A program made the position numbers and the translations under genes. Shown piece after piece: positions 1-7,784 of a stretch of 25,360 bases of DNA. Origin of the DNA: Caldithrix sp. GTDB taxonomy: Bacteria > KSB1 > UBA2214 > DYKH01. The notes beneath the pieces are model-generated. The model was given only the letters and a program-made list of their open reading frames with translations, made no database searches and was not told the DNA's origin. The DNA lies in NCBI GenBank assembly GCA_020722685.1, contig DYKH01000074.1, positions 1 to 25,360 of the forward strand, read 5' to 3'. The stretch's first letter is position 1. Each line of letters begins with the position of its first letter.

Positions 1-2
1 TG

Positions 3-1307
3 GGATTCTACCATTCCATCATGGACTGGCATCATCCGGATTATTTGCCGCGCCGTACTTGGGAAACCGATCGTTCCACGGAGGGCGCTAACTTGGACCG
101 CTTCATGACCGAATATGTGATGAAACAGCTTGAGGAGTTGGTGACCCAGTACGATCCCGCCATTATGTGGTTCGACGGCGAATGGGAGCACTCGAACGAG
201 GAACAGCATGCTTTCGAGATCGAGGCCATGCTGATGAAGCTCAAGCCCAATTTGATCATCAATGACCGTCTTTTCAAGCGCATGCCCGGTCACGGCGATT
301 TTGGCACGCCGGAAAACTATGTGCCGGCCACCGGTGTTCGCAACGCGGACGGCAGTCCGCGATTGTGGGAAGCCTGCTACACCATGAATTTCAATAGCTG
401 GGGCTACAATCATTATGAGACGGAATTCCACAGCACCACGCAGCTCATTCGCCAGCTTATTGAGATCGTCAGCAAGGGCGGCAACTTATTGCTGAACGTC
501 GGCCCCACGCCGGAAGGAACGATTCAGCCGGAGTTCGTGGCGCGGTTGCAGGGCATGGGCAAGTGGCTGAAAGCGAACGGCGAGGCCATCTACGGAACCA
601 GCGCCAGCGTGTTTGAAAAGCTGCCGTTCTTCGGCCGTTGCACGGTCAAAGGTAACCGGCTCTACCTGCACGTCATGGGCTGGCCATTAGATAAAAAGCT
701 GCGTCTGCCGGGACTCAAAACCCGGGTCGCCAAGGCTTTCTTGTTAGCCGAACCAAACAAGTCTCTGAGCTTCTCCCAAGACGGAAAGGATGTGGTGATT
801 CAACTTCCTGAGCGCGCGCCGGATTTAGACGCCACGGTTGTGGCTGTGGATCTTCAAGGCCCACCGGAGGTTGAGCATTATGAAATCCATTCGCAAGCCA
901 ATGGCTCCATCGAGCTACCTTCCTTCATGGCAGAAATTCAATCGCAGATGGGCCAAAGAATGTATCTGGATCATTTCTACAAACACACCATGTTGACCAA
1001 TTGGCAGAACGTCAATGACTTTCCGGTCTGGGAGTTCTCCGTGGACAGGCCGGGCACCTACGAACTGCAGGCCAGCTATGCTTGCGGTGGGGGTGAGCGT
1101 GGCAGCGCCTTCGCGGTCGAGGTGGACGATGCACAGATCCCGGGCATTATACAAAGCTCCGGGAGCGACTACTTTCCGAAGACGTTCTCGCTTGGCACTC
1201 TGTCCCTCACACCCGGCAAACACATTTTGCGCTTTAAAATCAAATCGGTGATGAACAACTCGGCCTTGAGACTGGAAAAAGTCATGCTGAATCCGCTGAC
1301 CAATTGA
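3..1307 (+). CDS. Alpha-L-fucosidase, GH29 (5' end cut by window)
   Basis: Hydrolyses terminal alpha-L-fucose from glycans. The reading frame is open from base 3, where the residues before the first internal ATG read GFYHSI and lead into MDWHHPDY, a classic GH29 core segment, so the true start lies upstream of the window. The retaining nucleophile is expected to be the Asp of WFDGEW (codon 174-176). The GGNLLLNVGPTPEGTI stretch is also typical of the GH29 barrel. The last ~140 residues form a separate beta-rich region (VWEFSVDRPGTYELQASYACGGG... LTPGKHILRFKI) resembling a CBM-like or galactose-binding jelly roll. No localisation signal can be judged because the N terminus is missing. The family call is secure; the substrate (fucoidan, xyloglucan or host-type glycan) is unknown. 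Confidence 0.95.
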   Translation, partial: GFYHSIMDWHHPDYLPRRTWETDRSTEGANLDRFMTEYVMKQLEELVTQYDPAIMWFDGEWEHSNEEQHAFEIEAMLMKLKPNLIINDRLFKRMPGHGDFGTPENYVPATGVRNADGSPRLWEACYTMNFNSWGYNHYETEFHSTTQLIRQLIEIVSKGGNLLLNVGPTPEGTIQPEFVARLQGMGKWLKANGEAIYGTSASVFEKLPFFGRCTVKGNRLYLHVMGWPLDKKLRLPGLKTRVAKAFLLAEPNKSLSFSQDGKDVVIQLPERAPDLDATVVAVDLQGPPEVEHYEIHSQANGSIELPSFMAEIQSQMGQRMYLDHFYKHTMLTNWQNVNDFPVWEFSVDRPGTYELQASYACGGGERGSAFAVEVDDAQIPGIIQSSGSDYFPKTFSLGTLSLTPGKHILRFKIKSVMNNSALRLEKVMLNPLTN

Positions 1308-1694
1308 AAGCGGAACTGAGGCGAAACCAGCAGGCGGCTTCAACGCCGGCGAACGTGCGGGTGGTGCGAGCAAAAAATAGCCTAGGATGTTTTAACATCA
1401 GGTGGGTTTCAGTCAATCATAAGGTTTTGCTATGGTCTGCGGGGTGCTTGATAATGACGGAAATCGCTTTCCATATTCGCGGCCGCCGACTGTGTCATAC
1501 CGAAGGTGTCTTCCACGGCCGACGCACGGATTCCCTCTGGGCATCCATTTTGTCACCGGGGAAGATGCCAAAGGCATGACAGAGCGGATCTCTGGGGGAT
1601 AGTTATCATAAGTGATCGCGGCTTCCACAAATTTCAATCATGGGGCGTAGATGCTAAGTCCTTACCAAGAGCTGTTGAATGAGTAGTATGCATC
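1308..1694. other. Intergenic stretch, no firm gene
   Basis: 387 bases between the fucosidase and the MFS gene. Short open frames exist, for example an ATG near 1432 reading through to a TAG near 1600, but none has a convincing Shine-Dalgarno or a recognisable family. I see no clear promoter or terminator. It may hold the MFS promoter or decayed coding sequence. Confidence 0.4.
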
Positions 1695-3077
1695 ATGGAT
1701 GATCAAAGGAACCTAACAGTTACCAGAAAAGTAGCCTTGTTTGTCTCTACACTGGGGGCGTTTTTTACACCCTTTATGGCTTCTGCCATCAACGTGGCCT
1801 TGCCGGTCATGGCAAAAGAATTTTCCATGAACGCGATCATGCTGAGCTGGATCGCCACATCCTACCTATTGGCTGCGGCCATGTTTCTGGTGCCAGTGGG
1901 AAAGATTGCGGACATCTATGGGAGAAAGAAGATATTCACCATCGGCATCGCCGTTTTTACTCTATCGTCCTTTCTCACCGCCATTTCCGATTCTGCCACC
2001 ATGCTCATCAGCTCTCGCGTCCTGCAAGGCATGGGCGGTGCCATGATTATGGGCACCGGCATGGCCGTTATCATCTCGATTTTTCCGCCCCACGAACGCG
2101 GCAAGGTCTTGGGGATCAACGTCGCGTCCGTTTATACCGGCCTTTCCCTGGGGCCTTTCTTGGGCGGGCTGATGACGCAACATCTTGGTTGGAGAAGCAT
2201 TTTTTGGATCAACGTTATCTCCGGCGCCGTCATCTTTTTAGTCATTCTCTGGAAATTACAGGGTGAATGGGCAGAGGCGCAAGGCGAAAAATTCGATCTG
2301 ATCGGCTCGCTCGTTTACAGCGTTATGCTCACCGCCTTGATGTACGGCTTTTCACAATTGCCGGCCCTTGCCGGTGCCTGGCTCATCCTGATTGGAGTGG
2401 TCGGAATTGGCGGCTTTGCACGATGGGAGCTTAGAATCCCGCACCCGGTGCTTGATCTGCGTTTGTTCAGACACAATAGGGCCCTTACCATGTCCAATCT
2501 TGCGGCCCTCATCAATTATAGTGCCACTTCCGCCGTGGCTTTTCTGCTCAGCCTTTACCTGCAATACATCAAAGGACTCAGCCCCCAGCAAGCCGGAATG
2601 GTGTTGGTAGCCCAGCCGATTGTCATGGCCGTTCTTTCACCATTGGCTGGAAGGTGGTCTGACCGAATCGAGCCGCGAATCCTGGCATCTTTCGGCATGA
2701 CCCTCACAGTGATCGGCTTGGCTTTACTCACATTCCTTACTGCCGAGTCCAGCATGATTTTCATCACCTCCGCTTTGCTCGTTCTGGGTTTGGGCTTTGC
2801 TTTCTTCTCGTCCCCGAATACCAACGCGGTGATGAGCTCGGTGGAAAAGAAATTCTACGGCGTGGTCTCGGCCACCTTGGCCACCATGCGACTGACCGGC
2901 CAGATGCTCAGCATGGGCATTGCCATGTTGATCTTCGCGCTCTTTATCGGCAAAGTAAAAATTACGCCCCAGTATCATGGACTGTTCTTGACCAGCATCA
3001 AGACCGCCTTTGCCATTTTTGCAGTTTTCTGTTTCGCCGGCATCTTTGCCTCTCTTGCCCGAGGCAAAGTAAGATGA
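1695..3077 (+). CDS. MFS transporter, DHA2/EmrB-QacA type drug:H+ antiporter
   Basis: Inner-membrane proton-driven exporter of about 460 residues, close to the usual length of 14-helix DHA2 proteins. The cytoplasmic loop motif A is clear (GKIADIYGRKKIF, residues ~75-87). The antiporter motif C region appears as GLSLGPFLGGLMT (~149-161), followed by the typical GWRSIFWIN. Hydrophobic segments run through the whole protein. The start ATG is followed by a short polar MDDQRNLTVTRK and then the first helix; the Shine-Dalgarno is weak. It sits alone between the fucosidase and lactate permease genes on the same strand. The substrate cannot be read from sequence: members export drugs, metabolites or sugars. 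No local regulator gene is visible. Confidence 0.92.
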   Translation: MDDQRNLTVTRKVALFVSTLGAFFTPFMASAINVALPVMAKEFSMNAIMLSWIATSYLLAAAMFLVPVGKIADIYGRKKIFTIGIAVFTLSSFLTAISDSATMLISSRVLQGMGGAMIMGTGMAVIISIFPPHERGKVLGINVASVYTGLSLGPFLGGLMTQHLGWRSIFWINVISGAVIFLVILWKLQGEWAEAQGEKFDLIGSLVYSVMLTALMYGFSQLPALAGAWLILIGVVGIGGFARWELRIPHPVLDLRLFRHNRALTMSNLAALINYSATSAVAFLLSLYLQYIKGLSPQQAGMVLVAQPIVMAVLSPLAGRWSDRIEPRILASFGMTLTVIGLALLTFLTAESSMIFITSALLVLGLGFAFFSSPNTNAVMSSVEKKFYGVVSATLATMRLTGQMLSMGIAMLIFALFIGKVKITPQYHGLFLTSIKTAFAIFAVFCFAGIFASLARGKVR

Positions 3078-3184
3078 AGCCATGAGACCGAATCTATCGC
3101 CGAACCGTCGTCCACCACGGATGGCGGACGCTCGATTCTCCGTGATGTTACAATTCACACCGCCAAAGTCGGCGTTTTGCCTGT

Positions 3185-3203
3185 AAATTGCATCGTGCAA
3201 TTT
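3185..3203. repeat. Short perfect inverted repeat before lctP
   Basis: Arms AAATTGCA and TGCAATTT are separated by TCG. It lies in the leader of the lactate permease, directly before the heptamer array. It could be an operator or a hairpin; there is no regulator gene nearby to support either. Confidence 0.4.
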
Positions 3204-3205
3204 GT

Positions 3206-3268
3206 GACCTGCGACCTGCGGCTTACGACCTGCAATGTGCGACTTGCCGCCTGCAACTTCGATGTGAG
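3206..3268. repeat. Degenerate heptamer tandem array (about 9 units)
   Basis: The leader of the lactate permease reads as consecutive 7-mers: GACCTGC, GACCTGC, GGCTTAC, GACCTGC, AATGTGC, GACTTGC, CGCCTGC, AACTTCG, ATGTGAG. The consensus is roughly RACYTGC. The array ends at the lctP Shine-Dalgarno. If an upstream start were used it would be translated into a Cys/Thr/Leu-rich leader without similarity to permeases, so it is best read as non-coding. Confidence 0.8.
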
Positions 3269-3271
3269 GAG
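3266..3271 (+). promoter_or_regulatory. Shine-Dalgarno that fixes the lctP start
   Basis: GAGGAG lies 4 bases before the ATG at 3276 (MTWFQTYDPLGN, the normal LctP N terminus). This decides against a start about 33 codons upstream, at 3177, which would translate the heptamer array. Confidence 0.7.
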
Positions 3272-3275
3272 ACCC

Positions 3276-4934
3276 ATGACTTGGTTCCAGACCTATGATC
3301 CGCTCGGAAATGCTGTCCTATCTACCCTCATTGCAGCTCTGCCGGTGGCGGTATTGCTGTGCTCCATCGCTTTCTTCAAGATTCGCATCCACTATGCAGC
3401 GCTGTTAGGTTTGGCCTTGGCGATTCTGGTCGCTCTCGCCGTCTATCGGATGCCTGCTTCTGCCCTGGCAGCGACCACTCTGTACGGCGCCGCTTATGGG
3501 CTTTTTCCCATTGGCTGGATCATCCTCAATCTCATTTTTCTCTATCAACTCACCGTCAAAAAAGGGCTTTTTGAGGTCTTGCGGACCAGCTTGGCTTCCG
3601 TAGCGCCGGACTCGCGGATTCAGGTCATTCTGATTGCCTTTTCCTTTGGCGCTTTTTTCGAGGGCGCCGCCGGCTTCGGCACCCCCGTTGCGGTAACGGC
3701 GGCGGTTCTGATTCGTCTCGGCTTTAAGCCGTTGCAAGCGTGCGGATTGTCGCTCATTGCCAACACCGCGCCCGTTGCGTTCGGCGCACTGGGCACGCCT
3801 ATCATCGCCTTGAGCAAAGTCACCGGTATAGATGAGCTGCTCCTGTCGCAAATGGTCGGGCGACAGTTGCCCTTTTTCTCCATGTTGGTGCCGTTTTGGG
3901 TCGTCTGGGCTTATGCGGGATTCCGTGGCTTGATTGGCGTTTGGCCCGCTGCCCTTACAGCGGGATTGGCTTTTGCAGTGCCGCAGTTCTTAGTCTCCAA
4001 CTTGCATGGCCCTTGGCTGGTGGACGTTATTGCTTCGATCTCTTCCATCGCTGGACTAATGCTGCTATTGAAGTTTTGGCGCCCGCGCGAGCTATGGAAC
4101 GCGAACAATGCAAGTTCCGTCCCAGCCGAAGCAGTTGTGGTCGCTCCAAGCGCGGCGCAAGTACGGCTGGCGTGGCTTCCTTGGCTGCTGCTAAGCCTAA
4201 TGGTGTTCATTTGGGGTGTGCCGTCGGTGAAAAAGTCGCTGGTTCGAACCTCGGCCCCGACGTGGCCGGTGACCGGCTTGCACCAGGTTGTGGTGCGCAC
4301 TCCGCCGGTAGCGCCGGAACCAACCGCAGGCAAGCCCACCAAGCCGGAAGAAGCCATCTACAAATTGAACTGGCTTTCGGCTACCGGCACCGGCATTTTG
4401 CTCGCCGCGCTTTTCGTTGCCATCATTCTTAGATTTTCATTTCGGCAAATCCTCACAACCTATGCCGAGACGCTGCTGCGCGTCCGCTATTCGCTGCTGA
4501 CCATCGCGGCAATGCTGGCGCTCGGTTATGTGACGCGCTATTCCGGGACCGACGCGACCTTGGGCTTGGCACTGGCCAAAACCGGCAGGTTGTATCCATT
4601 CTTTGGCACGCTGCTGGGTTGGTTGGGCGTGGCCCTGACCGGCTCGGACACCGCCTCCAACGTGCTGTTCGGCAGCCTGCAAAAGATCACCGCCGAGCAG
4701 ACGGGACTCAGTCCGGTACTGATGAGTGCCGCCAACAGCAGCGGCGGCGTGATGGGCAAAATGATCGACGCCCAAAGCATCGTGGTGGCCAGCACCGCCA
4801 CCAACTGGTACGGCCACGAGGGCAGCATCCTTCGCTATGTCTTTTTCCACAGCATCGCTCTGGCGGCGCTGATGGGATTGCTGGTATTCCTGCAAGCCTA
4901 TTTTCCGCCTTTCAACCTGATGACGGTACCGTAA
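3276..4934 (+). CDS. lctP: L-lactate permease, LctP/LldP family
   Basis: Secondary transporter moving lactate (sometimes glycolate) across the inner membrane with protons. It has 552 residues from this ATG, nearly the same as E. coli LldP. The N terminus MTWFQTYDPLGN and the conserved segments FFEGAAGFGTPVAVTAAVL, ANTAPVAFGALGTPI, NWLSATGTGILLAA, GSDTASNVLFGSLQ and AANSSGGVMGKMIDAQSI are all family hallmarks. There are multiple membrane helices, with a hydrophilic loop (about residues 335-365) before NWLSATGTG, as in LldP. Fucose and rhamnose breakdown can yield lactate or lactaldehyde, so placement near a fucosidase is metabolically sensible, but that link is inference. A GAGGAG ribosome site sits 4 bases upstream. 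Confidence 0.95.
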   Translation: MTWFQTYDPLGNAVLSTLIAALPVAVLLCSIAFFKIRIHYAALLGLALAILVALAVYRMPASALAATTLYGAAYGLFPIGWIILNLIFLYQLTVKKGLFEVLRTSLASVAPDSRIQVILIAFSFGAFFEGAAGFGTPVAVTAAVLIRLGFKPLQACGLSLIANTAPVAFGALGTPIIALSKVTGIDELLLSQMVGRQLPFFSMLVPFWVVWAYAGFRGLIGVWPAALTAGLAFAVPQFLVSNLHGPWLVDVIASISSIAGLMLLLKFWRPRELWNANNASSVPAEAVVVAPSAAQVRLAWLPWLLLSLMVFIWGVPSVKKSLVRTSAPTWPVTGLHQVVVRTPPVAPEPTAGKPTKPEEAIYKLNWLSATGTGILLAALFVAIILRFSFRQILTTYAETLLRVRYSLLTIAAMLALGYVTRYSGTDATLGLALAKTGRLYPFFGTLLGWLGVALTGSDTASNVLFGSLQKITAEQTGLSPVLMSAANSSGGVMGKMIDAQSIVVASTATNWYGHEGSILRYVFFHSIALAALMGLLVFLQAYFPPFNLMTVP

Positions 4935-5392
4935 TGCATCTTTTACCTCGTGCTCGTGCTCTTTCTCATGCTCTTACTCTTAATCATAATCTTAATCGTA
5001 CTCTTAATCTTGATCGATCTCCTGTTACCCGATTTCAAAAGGCGAAACGAAAATGAGTGTCTCCGGCTGGCGCAAGTCCATCCGTGTATTTTCTTTAAGA
5101 AGGGACCTTTATTAGATCACGCAATACTCAGAAGACCATTTCTCATCATACCCCTCAACGGCGGAATCCGGGAGAGACGCTCGGCCACCGACATGCCGTT
5201 TATTAGGCAGCGCAACGAAAGTCGTCAAGGAATTTCATGATCGGAGAAACGTAATCTGTGAGCACATTTCAGGATGCAGACCGTCTGTTAGATATTTCCA
5301 CGCCGGAGGATGTGACCGAGAACTGAGAGCATCGAATGTTGCCATGCCGTATGAGCGTGCTGCAACGGCAAGATTAAACAATGGAGGATAAC
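4935..5392. other. Intergenic region with hexamer array, no firm gene
   Basis: 458 bases between lctP and the sulfatase. The first 90 bases hold the period-6 array. The remainder has only short open frames. One is a GTG-started 22-codon frame near 5258 (MSTFQDADRLLDISTPEDV...) with a GGAGA upstream; it is too short to support as a gene. A sulfatase promoter probably lies here but I cannot place it. Confidence 0.5.
4947..5024. repeat. Degenerate period-6 tandem array (13 units)
   Basis: Reads as hexamers CTCGTG, CTCGTG, CTCTTT, CTCATG, CTCTTA, CTCTTA, ATCATA, ATCTTA, ATCGTA, CTCTTA, ATCTTG, ATCGAT, CTCCTG. Every unit starts with CTC or ATC and most continue NTN. Composition drifts from CTC-rich to ATC-rich along the array. 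It starts 12 bases after the lctP stop. Frames through it give hydrophobic or Arg/Asn/Leu-rich peptides that are by-products of the repeat. Confidence 0.9.
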
Positions 5393-6772
5393 ATGCACCA
5401 ACCATCTCGACGCGATTTTATGAAAAATGCGGCCAGCGGACTGGCAGGCTTGGCCCTGACCGTAGGAAGAACCCAGTCAGCAACCGCGGCAGGCCGTCCG
5501 CCCAATTTCATCATCATCTTTGTGGATGATATGGGTTATGGCGACTGGAGCCGGGCCGGCCATCCGACCATCCGCACACCCAACCTCAATCGGATGGCTG
5601 ATGAGGGCGTAGTGCTGACGCAGTTCTATTCCGCGGCCGCAGTTTGTTCGCCTTCAAGGGCCTCATTGCTCACGGGACGATATCCGGTGCGGAACGGCGT
5701 GGTTCGGGTACTCAATCCCATGGACTCACTGGGCCTCCCAGACACTGAGCTGACTCTGGCGCAGCTTCTAAAGAAAAAGGGCTACGCTACGGCCGCCATC
5801 GGCAAATGGCATCTGGGACACCTCCCACAATTCTTGCCTATCCATCGGGGCTTTGATTCCTACTTTGGCATTCCCTACAGCAATGACATGGACAAGAAGG
5901 AGAGAGGCCACCCGCCTATTCCGCTGATGCGCGGTGAGAAAATCATCGAGCAACCGTGTGATCAGAACACCCTCACCAAACGCTACACCGAGGAGGCGGT
6001 TCGACTCATTCATGAACACAAGGATCGACCGTTCTTCATCTATCTCGCGCACAGCATGCCGCACGTGCCGCTGCACGCCTCCGACGCTTTCCGCGGCAAG
6101 TCCAAGCGCGGCCTTTATGGCGATGTCATCGAGGAAATCGACTGGAGCGTCGGCCAAATATTGCATGCGCTGCATCAAGCCGGCGTTGATCGCAATACCT
6201 TCGTTGCCTTCACCAGTGACAACGGCCCTTGGGCGACCCAGAAGCAGGCCGGCGGCAGCGCGGGATTATTGCGCGGCGCCAAGGCATCCACCTGGGAAGG
6301 CGGCCTGCGCGAGCCGTTCATCGCCCGCTTCCCAGAGCAACTGCCTAAAGGGCTGATTAGCTCGGAGGTCGGCTCGACCCTTGACTTGTTCACCACTTGT
6401 TTGGCCTTGGCAGGTGCAGATGTACCTAAAGATCGGCCGATTGACGGTAAAAACCTGCTACCCGTTCTCAAAGGGGAAGGAAAATCGCCCCATGAAATTC
6501 TATACTACTTTTGGGGTAATCAATTGACCGCCATCCGCATGGGCAAGTACAAATTACACTGGAAGGTGGTCAATTCTGATTTCAAGTGGCAGGACTGTGC
6601 GGCGCCGGAATTATATGATCTCGAAGACGATCCGTCGGAGCGTTTTGATTTGGCGGCGGATTTGCCGGAAACTGTGGCCAAACTGACTGCCGAAGCCGAA
6701 CGAATCAAAACCGAGATTGCGGAGCGTGGAGAGAATAAGGAGTTGATCGAGCAGCTCTTGCCGCGGAAATAG
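5393..6772 (+). CDS. Tat-exported Cys-type sulfatase (family S1)
   Basis: Hydrolyses sulfate esters, here most likely on a carbohydrate. The formylglycine site is CSPSR (Cys85 counting from this ATG), followed by ASLLTGRYPVRNG, the standard S1 signature. Metal ligands are visible as the DD of IIIFVDDMGYGD (45-46) and the DN of FTSDNGPW (276-277), with GKWHLGH (Lys138, His140) and SMPHVPLH in between. The N terminus has a twin-arginine motif SRRDFMK followed by a hydrophobic stretch, so export is folded, via Tat. Length 459 is normal. An ATG four codons earlier exists, but GGAGGA at 5383-5388 is well placed for the ATG at 5393. The Cys needs a formylglycine-generating enzyme, which is not in this window. 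Substrate unknown; the fucosidase neighbour makes a sulfated fucose polymer a reasonable guess. Confidence 0.95.
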   Translation: MHQPSRRDFMKNAASGLAGLALTVGRTQSATAAGRPPNFIIIFVDDMGYGDWSRAGHPTIRTPNLNRMADEGVVLTQFYSAAAVCSPSRASLLTGRYPVRNGVVRVLNPMDSLGLPDTELTLAQLLKKKGYATAAIGKWHLGHLPQFLPIHRGFDSYFGIPYSNDMDKKERGHPPIPLMRGEKIIEQPCDQNTLTKRYTEEAVRLIHEHKDRPFFIYLAHSMPHVPLHASDAFRGKSKRGLYGDVIEEIDWSVGQILHALHQAGVDRNTFVAFTSDNGPWATQKQAGGSAGLLRGAKASTWEGGLREPFIARFPEQLPKGLISSEVGSTLDLFTTCLALAGADVPKDRPIDGKNLLPVLKGEGKSPHEILYYFWGNQLTAIRMGKYKLHWKVVNSDFKWQDCAAPELYDLEDDPSERFDLAADLPETVAKLTAEAERIKTEIAERGENKELIEQLLPRK

Positions 6773-6862
6773 TGCTAAACTTGGCCTGCACCCGATGGCC
6801 AGGCAATACAAGTCAATTTCCATGAAGAGGTAAAGATTGACATTTTGGCAGCGCATCTTTTG

Positions 6863-6916
6863 CTCCTGCTCTTGCTGAACCTCCTAATCATAATCGTACT
6901 CCTAATCCTAATCGGT
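6863..6916. repeat. Second period-6 array (9 units)
   Basis: Hexamers CTCCTG, CTCTTG, CTGAAC, CTCCTA, ATCATA, ATCGTA, CTCCTA, ATCCTA, ATCGGT. Same unit style, same orientation and the same CTC-to-ATC drift as the array after lctP. It lies between the sulfatase and the Zn-ribbon/YbjQ gene and ends about 20 bases before the latter's ATG. Confidence 0.88.
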
Positions 6917-6936
6917 CCTCCCATGGAGGAAAAGCC

Positions 6937-7299
6937 ATGCAATGCGAAAAATGCCACCGCGATTATCCGTCCAAGTACTATTTCAAGATGGATGGCGTGT
7001 GCTTTGAATGTTTCGACAATTTGAGCGCCGAGGAGCAAAAAGAGGCTTTGACGCGATCTCTTATGAAGCATCCCATGACCTCGACAACTTTTGCCATCGA
7101 GGGGCACAAGGTCGTCAAGCATCTTGGCGTGGTACGCGGGATTACCGTGCGTTCCCGTTCCATTTTTGGCACTATCGGCGCTTCACTGCAGACCATCCTC
7201 GGCGGCAACATCACCATGTTCACCGAGCTGTGCGAGAAAACGCGAGAGGAAGCGTTCGAGCTAATGGTGCAACACGCCCACCAGATCGGCGCCAATTGA
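6937..7299 (+). CDS. Zn-ribbon plus YbjQ/UPF0145 heavy-metal-binding domain protein, cut by in-frame TGA
   Basis: The N terminus has two CxxC pairs (Cys3/Cys6 and Cys22/Cys25) typical of a small zinc ribbon. From about residue 50 the YbjQ fold begins: TFAIEGHKVVKHLGVVRGITVRSRSIFGTI, ILGGNITMFTELCEKTREEAFELMVQHAHQIGAN. YbjQ proteins normally continue GANAVIGVRYDTTE...EVLAYGTAV. Here the codon after GAN is TGA, and the missing end follows in the same frame (7300-7392). The stated product is therefore about 30 residues short and lacks the final strands of the fold. GGAGG with a 7-base spacer precedes the ATG. The function of the family is poorly known (pentameric, possibly metal-binding). Either a fresh pseudogene, a readthrough gene or a base error. 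Confidence 0.85.
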   Translation: MQCEKCHRDYPSKYYFKMDGVCFECFDNLSAEEQKEALTRSLMKHPMTSTTFAIEGHKVVKHLGVVRGITVRSRSIFGTIGASLQTILGGNITMFTELCEKTREEAFELMVQHAHQIGAN

Positions 7300-7392
7300 G
7301 TAATCGGCGTGCGCTACGACACCACGGAGTTGATGAGCGGCGTTTCCGAGGTGCTCTGCTACGGCACCGCGGTGATGGTAGAAGCTGCATAG
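7300..7392 (+). other. In-frame remainder of the YbjQ domain after the TGA
   Basis: The 30 codons after the TGA read VIGVRYDTTELMSG... SEVLCYGTAVMVEAA and end in TAG at 7390-7392. This is the expected YbjQ C terminus with no frame change, so a single codon separates a truncated protein from a 151-codon full-length one. There is no start codon with a ribosome site that would let it be made on its own. Confidence 0.85.
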
Positions 7393-7566
7393 TTCTGTCT
7401 TGTAATCTTCGCGGAAGCTCCGAGTTTCTAGGAAGATTGGATTATAGGTTTGCAGAGTTTTGATTCACTTGCTTGCTTTGTAGACGCGATTTCTTTATAT
7501 TATCGGCGATTTTAAATCTTTGAATTCGCAGATAGACTATTAAACCGGGAATCAGGAGTGCATTGT

Positions 7567-7784
7567 ATGTTGGCCATAAAAGGGATTTGTGATGGAACGG
7601 TCATCAAGCCTCTGGAGCCGGTTCCGTTCAAAGAAGAGGCGGAGGTCATCATCACTTTTTAGATGACATTCATACGACCAAACGAAATAAAAATCGGCGG
7701 AAATTAAGAGGCGCCGCGCAGGGAGAAAACATGCTGGAAACATTGCCAAGAGACCGACAAGAGGACTTGAATCGTGAAGGATAA
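7567..7784 (+). pseudogene. VapB-like antitoxin (DUF104/AF2212-like), frameshifted
   Basis: The frame starts ATG with AGGAG 8 bases upstream and reads MLAIKGICDGTVIKPLEPVP FKEEAEVIITF, then TAG at 7660-7662. This is the N-terminal strand region of small antitoxins paired with PIN toxins. In the -1 frame it continues as LDDIHTTKRNKNRRKLRGAA... DRQEDLNREG to TAA at 7782-7784. The break falls in the run of five T at 7656-7660; six T would restore a ~73-residue protein. The restored stop overlaps the GTG start of the PIN gene by 11 bases, a normal TA arrangement. A sequencing error in a homopolymer or true inactivation are both possible; programmed slippage is less likely. Confidence 0.8.

Noticed and set aside
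1304..1579. 91-residue open frame after the fucosidase
   Set aside because: No family resemblance, no ribosome site, low-quality composition.
3177..3275. Longer N terminus for lctP
   Set aside because: It would translate the heptamer array into a Cys/Thr-rich leader; the ATG at 3276 has a good ribosome site and the normal LctP start.
4934..5240. Small proteins across the hexamer array
   Set aside because: Their sequence is purely the product of the repeat (Leu/Ile-rich or Arg/Asn-rich by frame), with no ribosome site.
7297..7299. UGA recoding as selenocysteine, Gly or Trp
   Set aside because: TGA ends several intact genes here and the homologous position is Ala; no sign of a recoding hairpin.
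7008..7463. 151-residue open frame over the YbjQ gene
   Set aside because: It is a shadow in another frame; the YbjQ frame matches a known family on both sides of the TGA.
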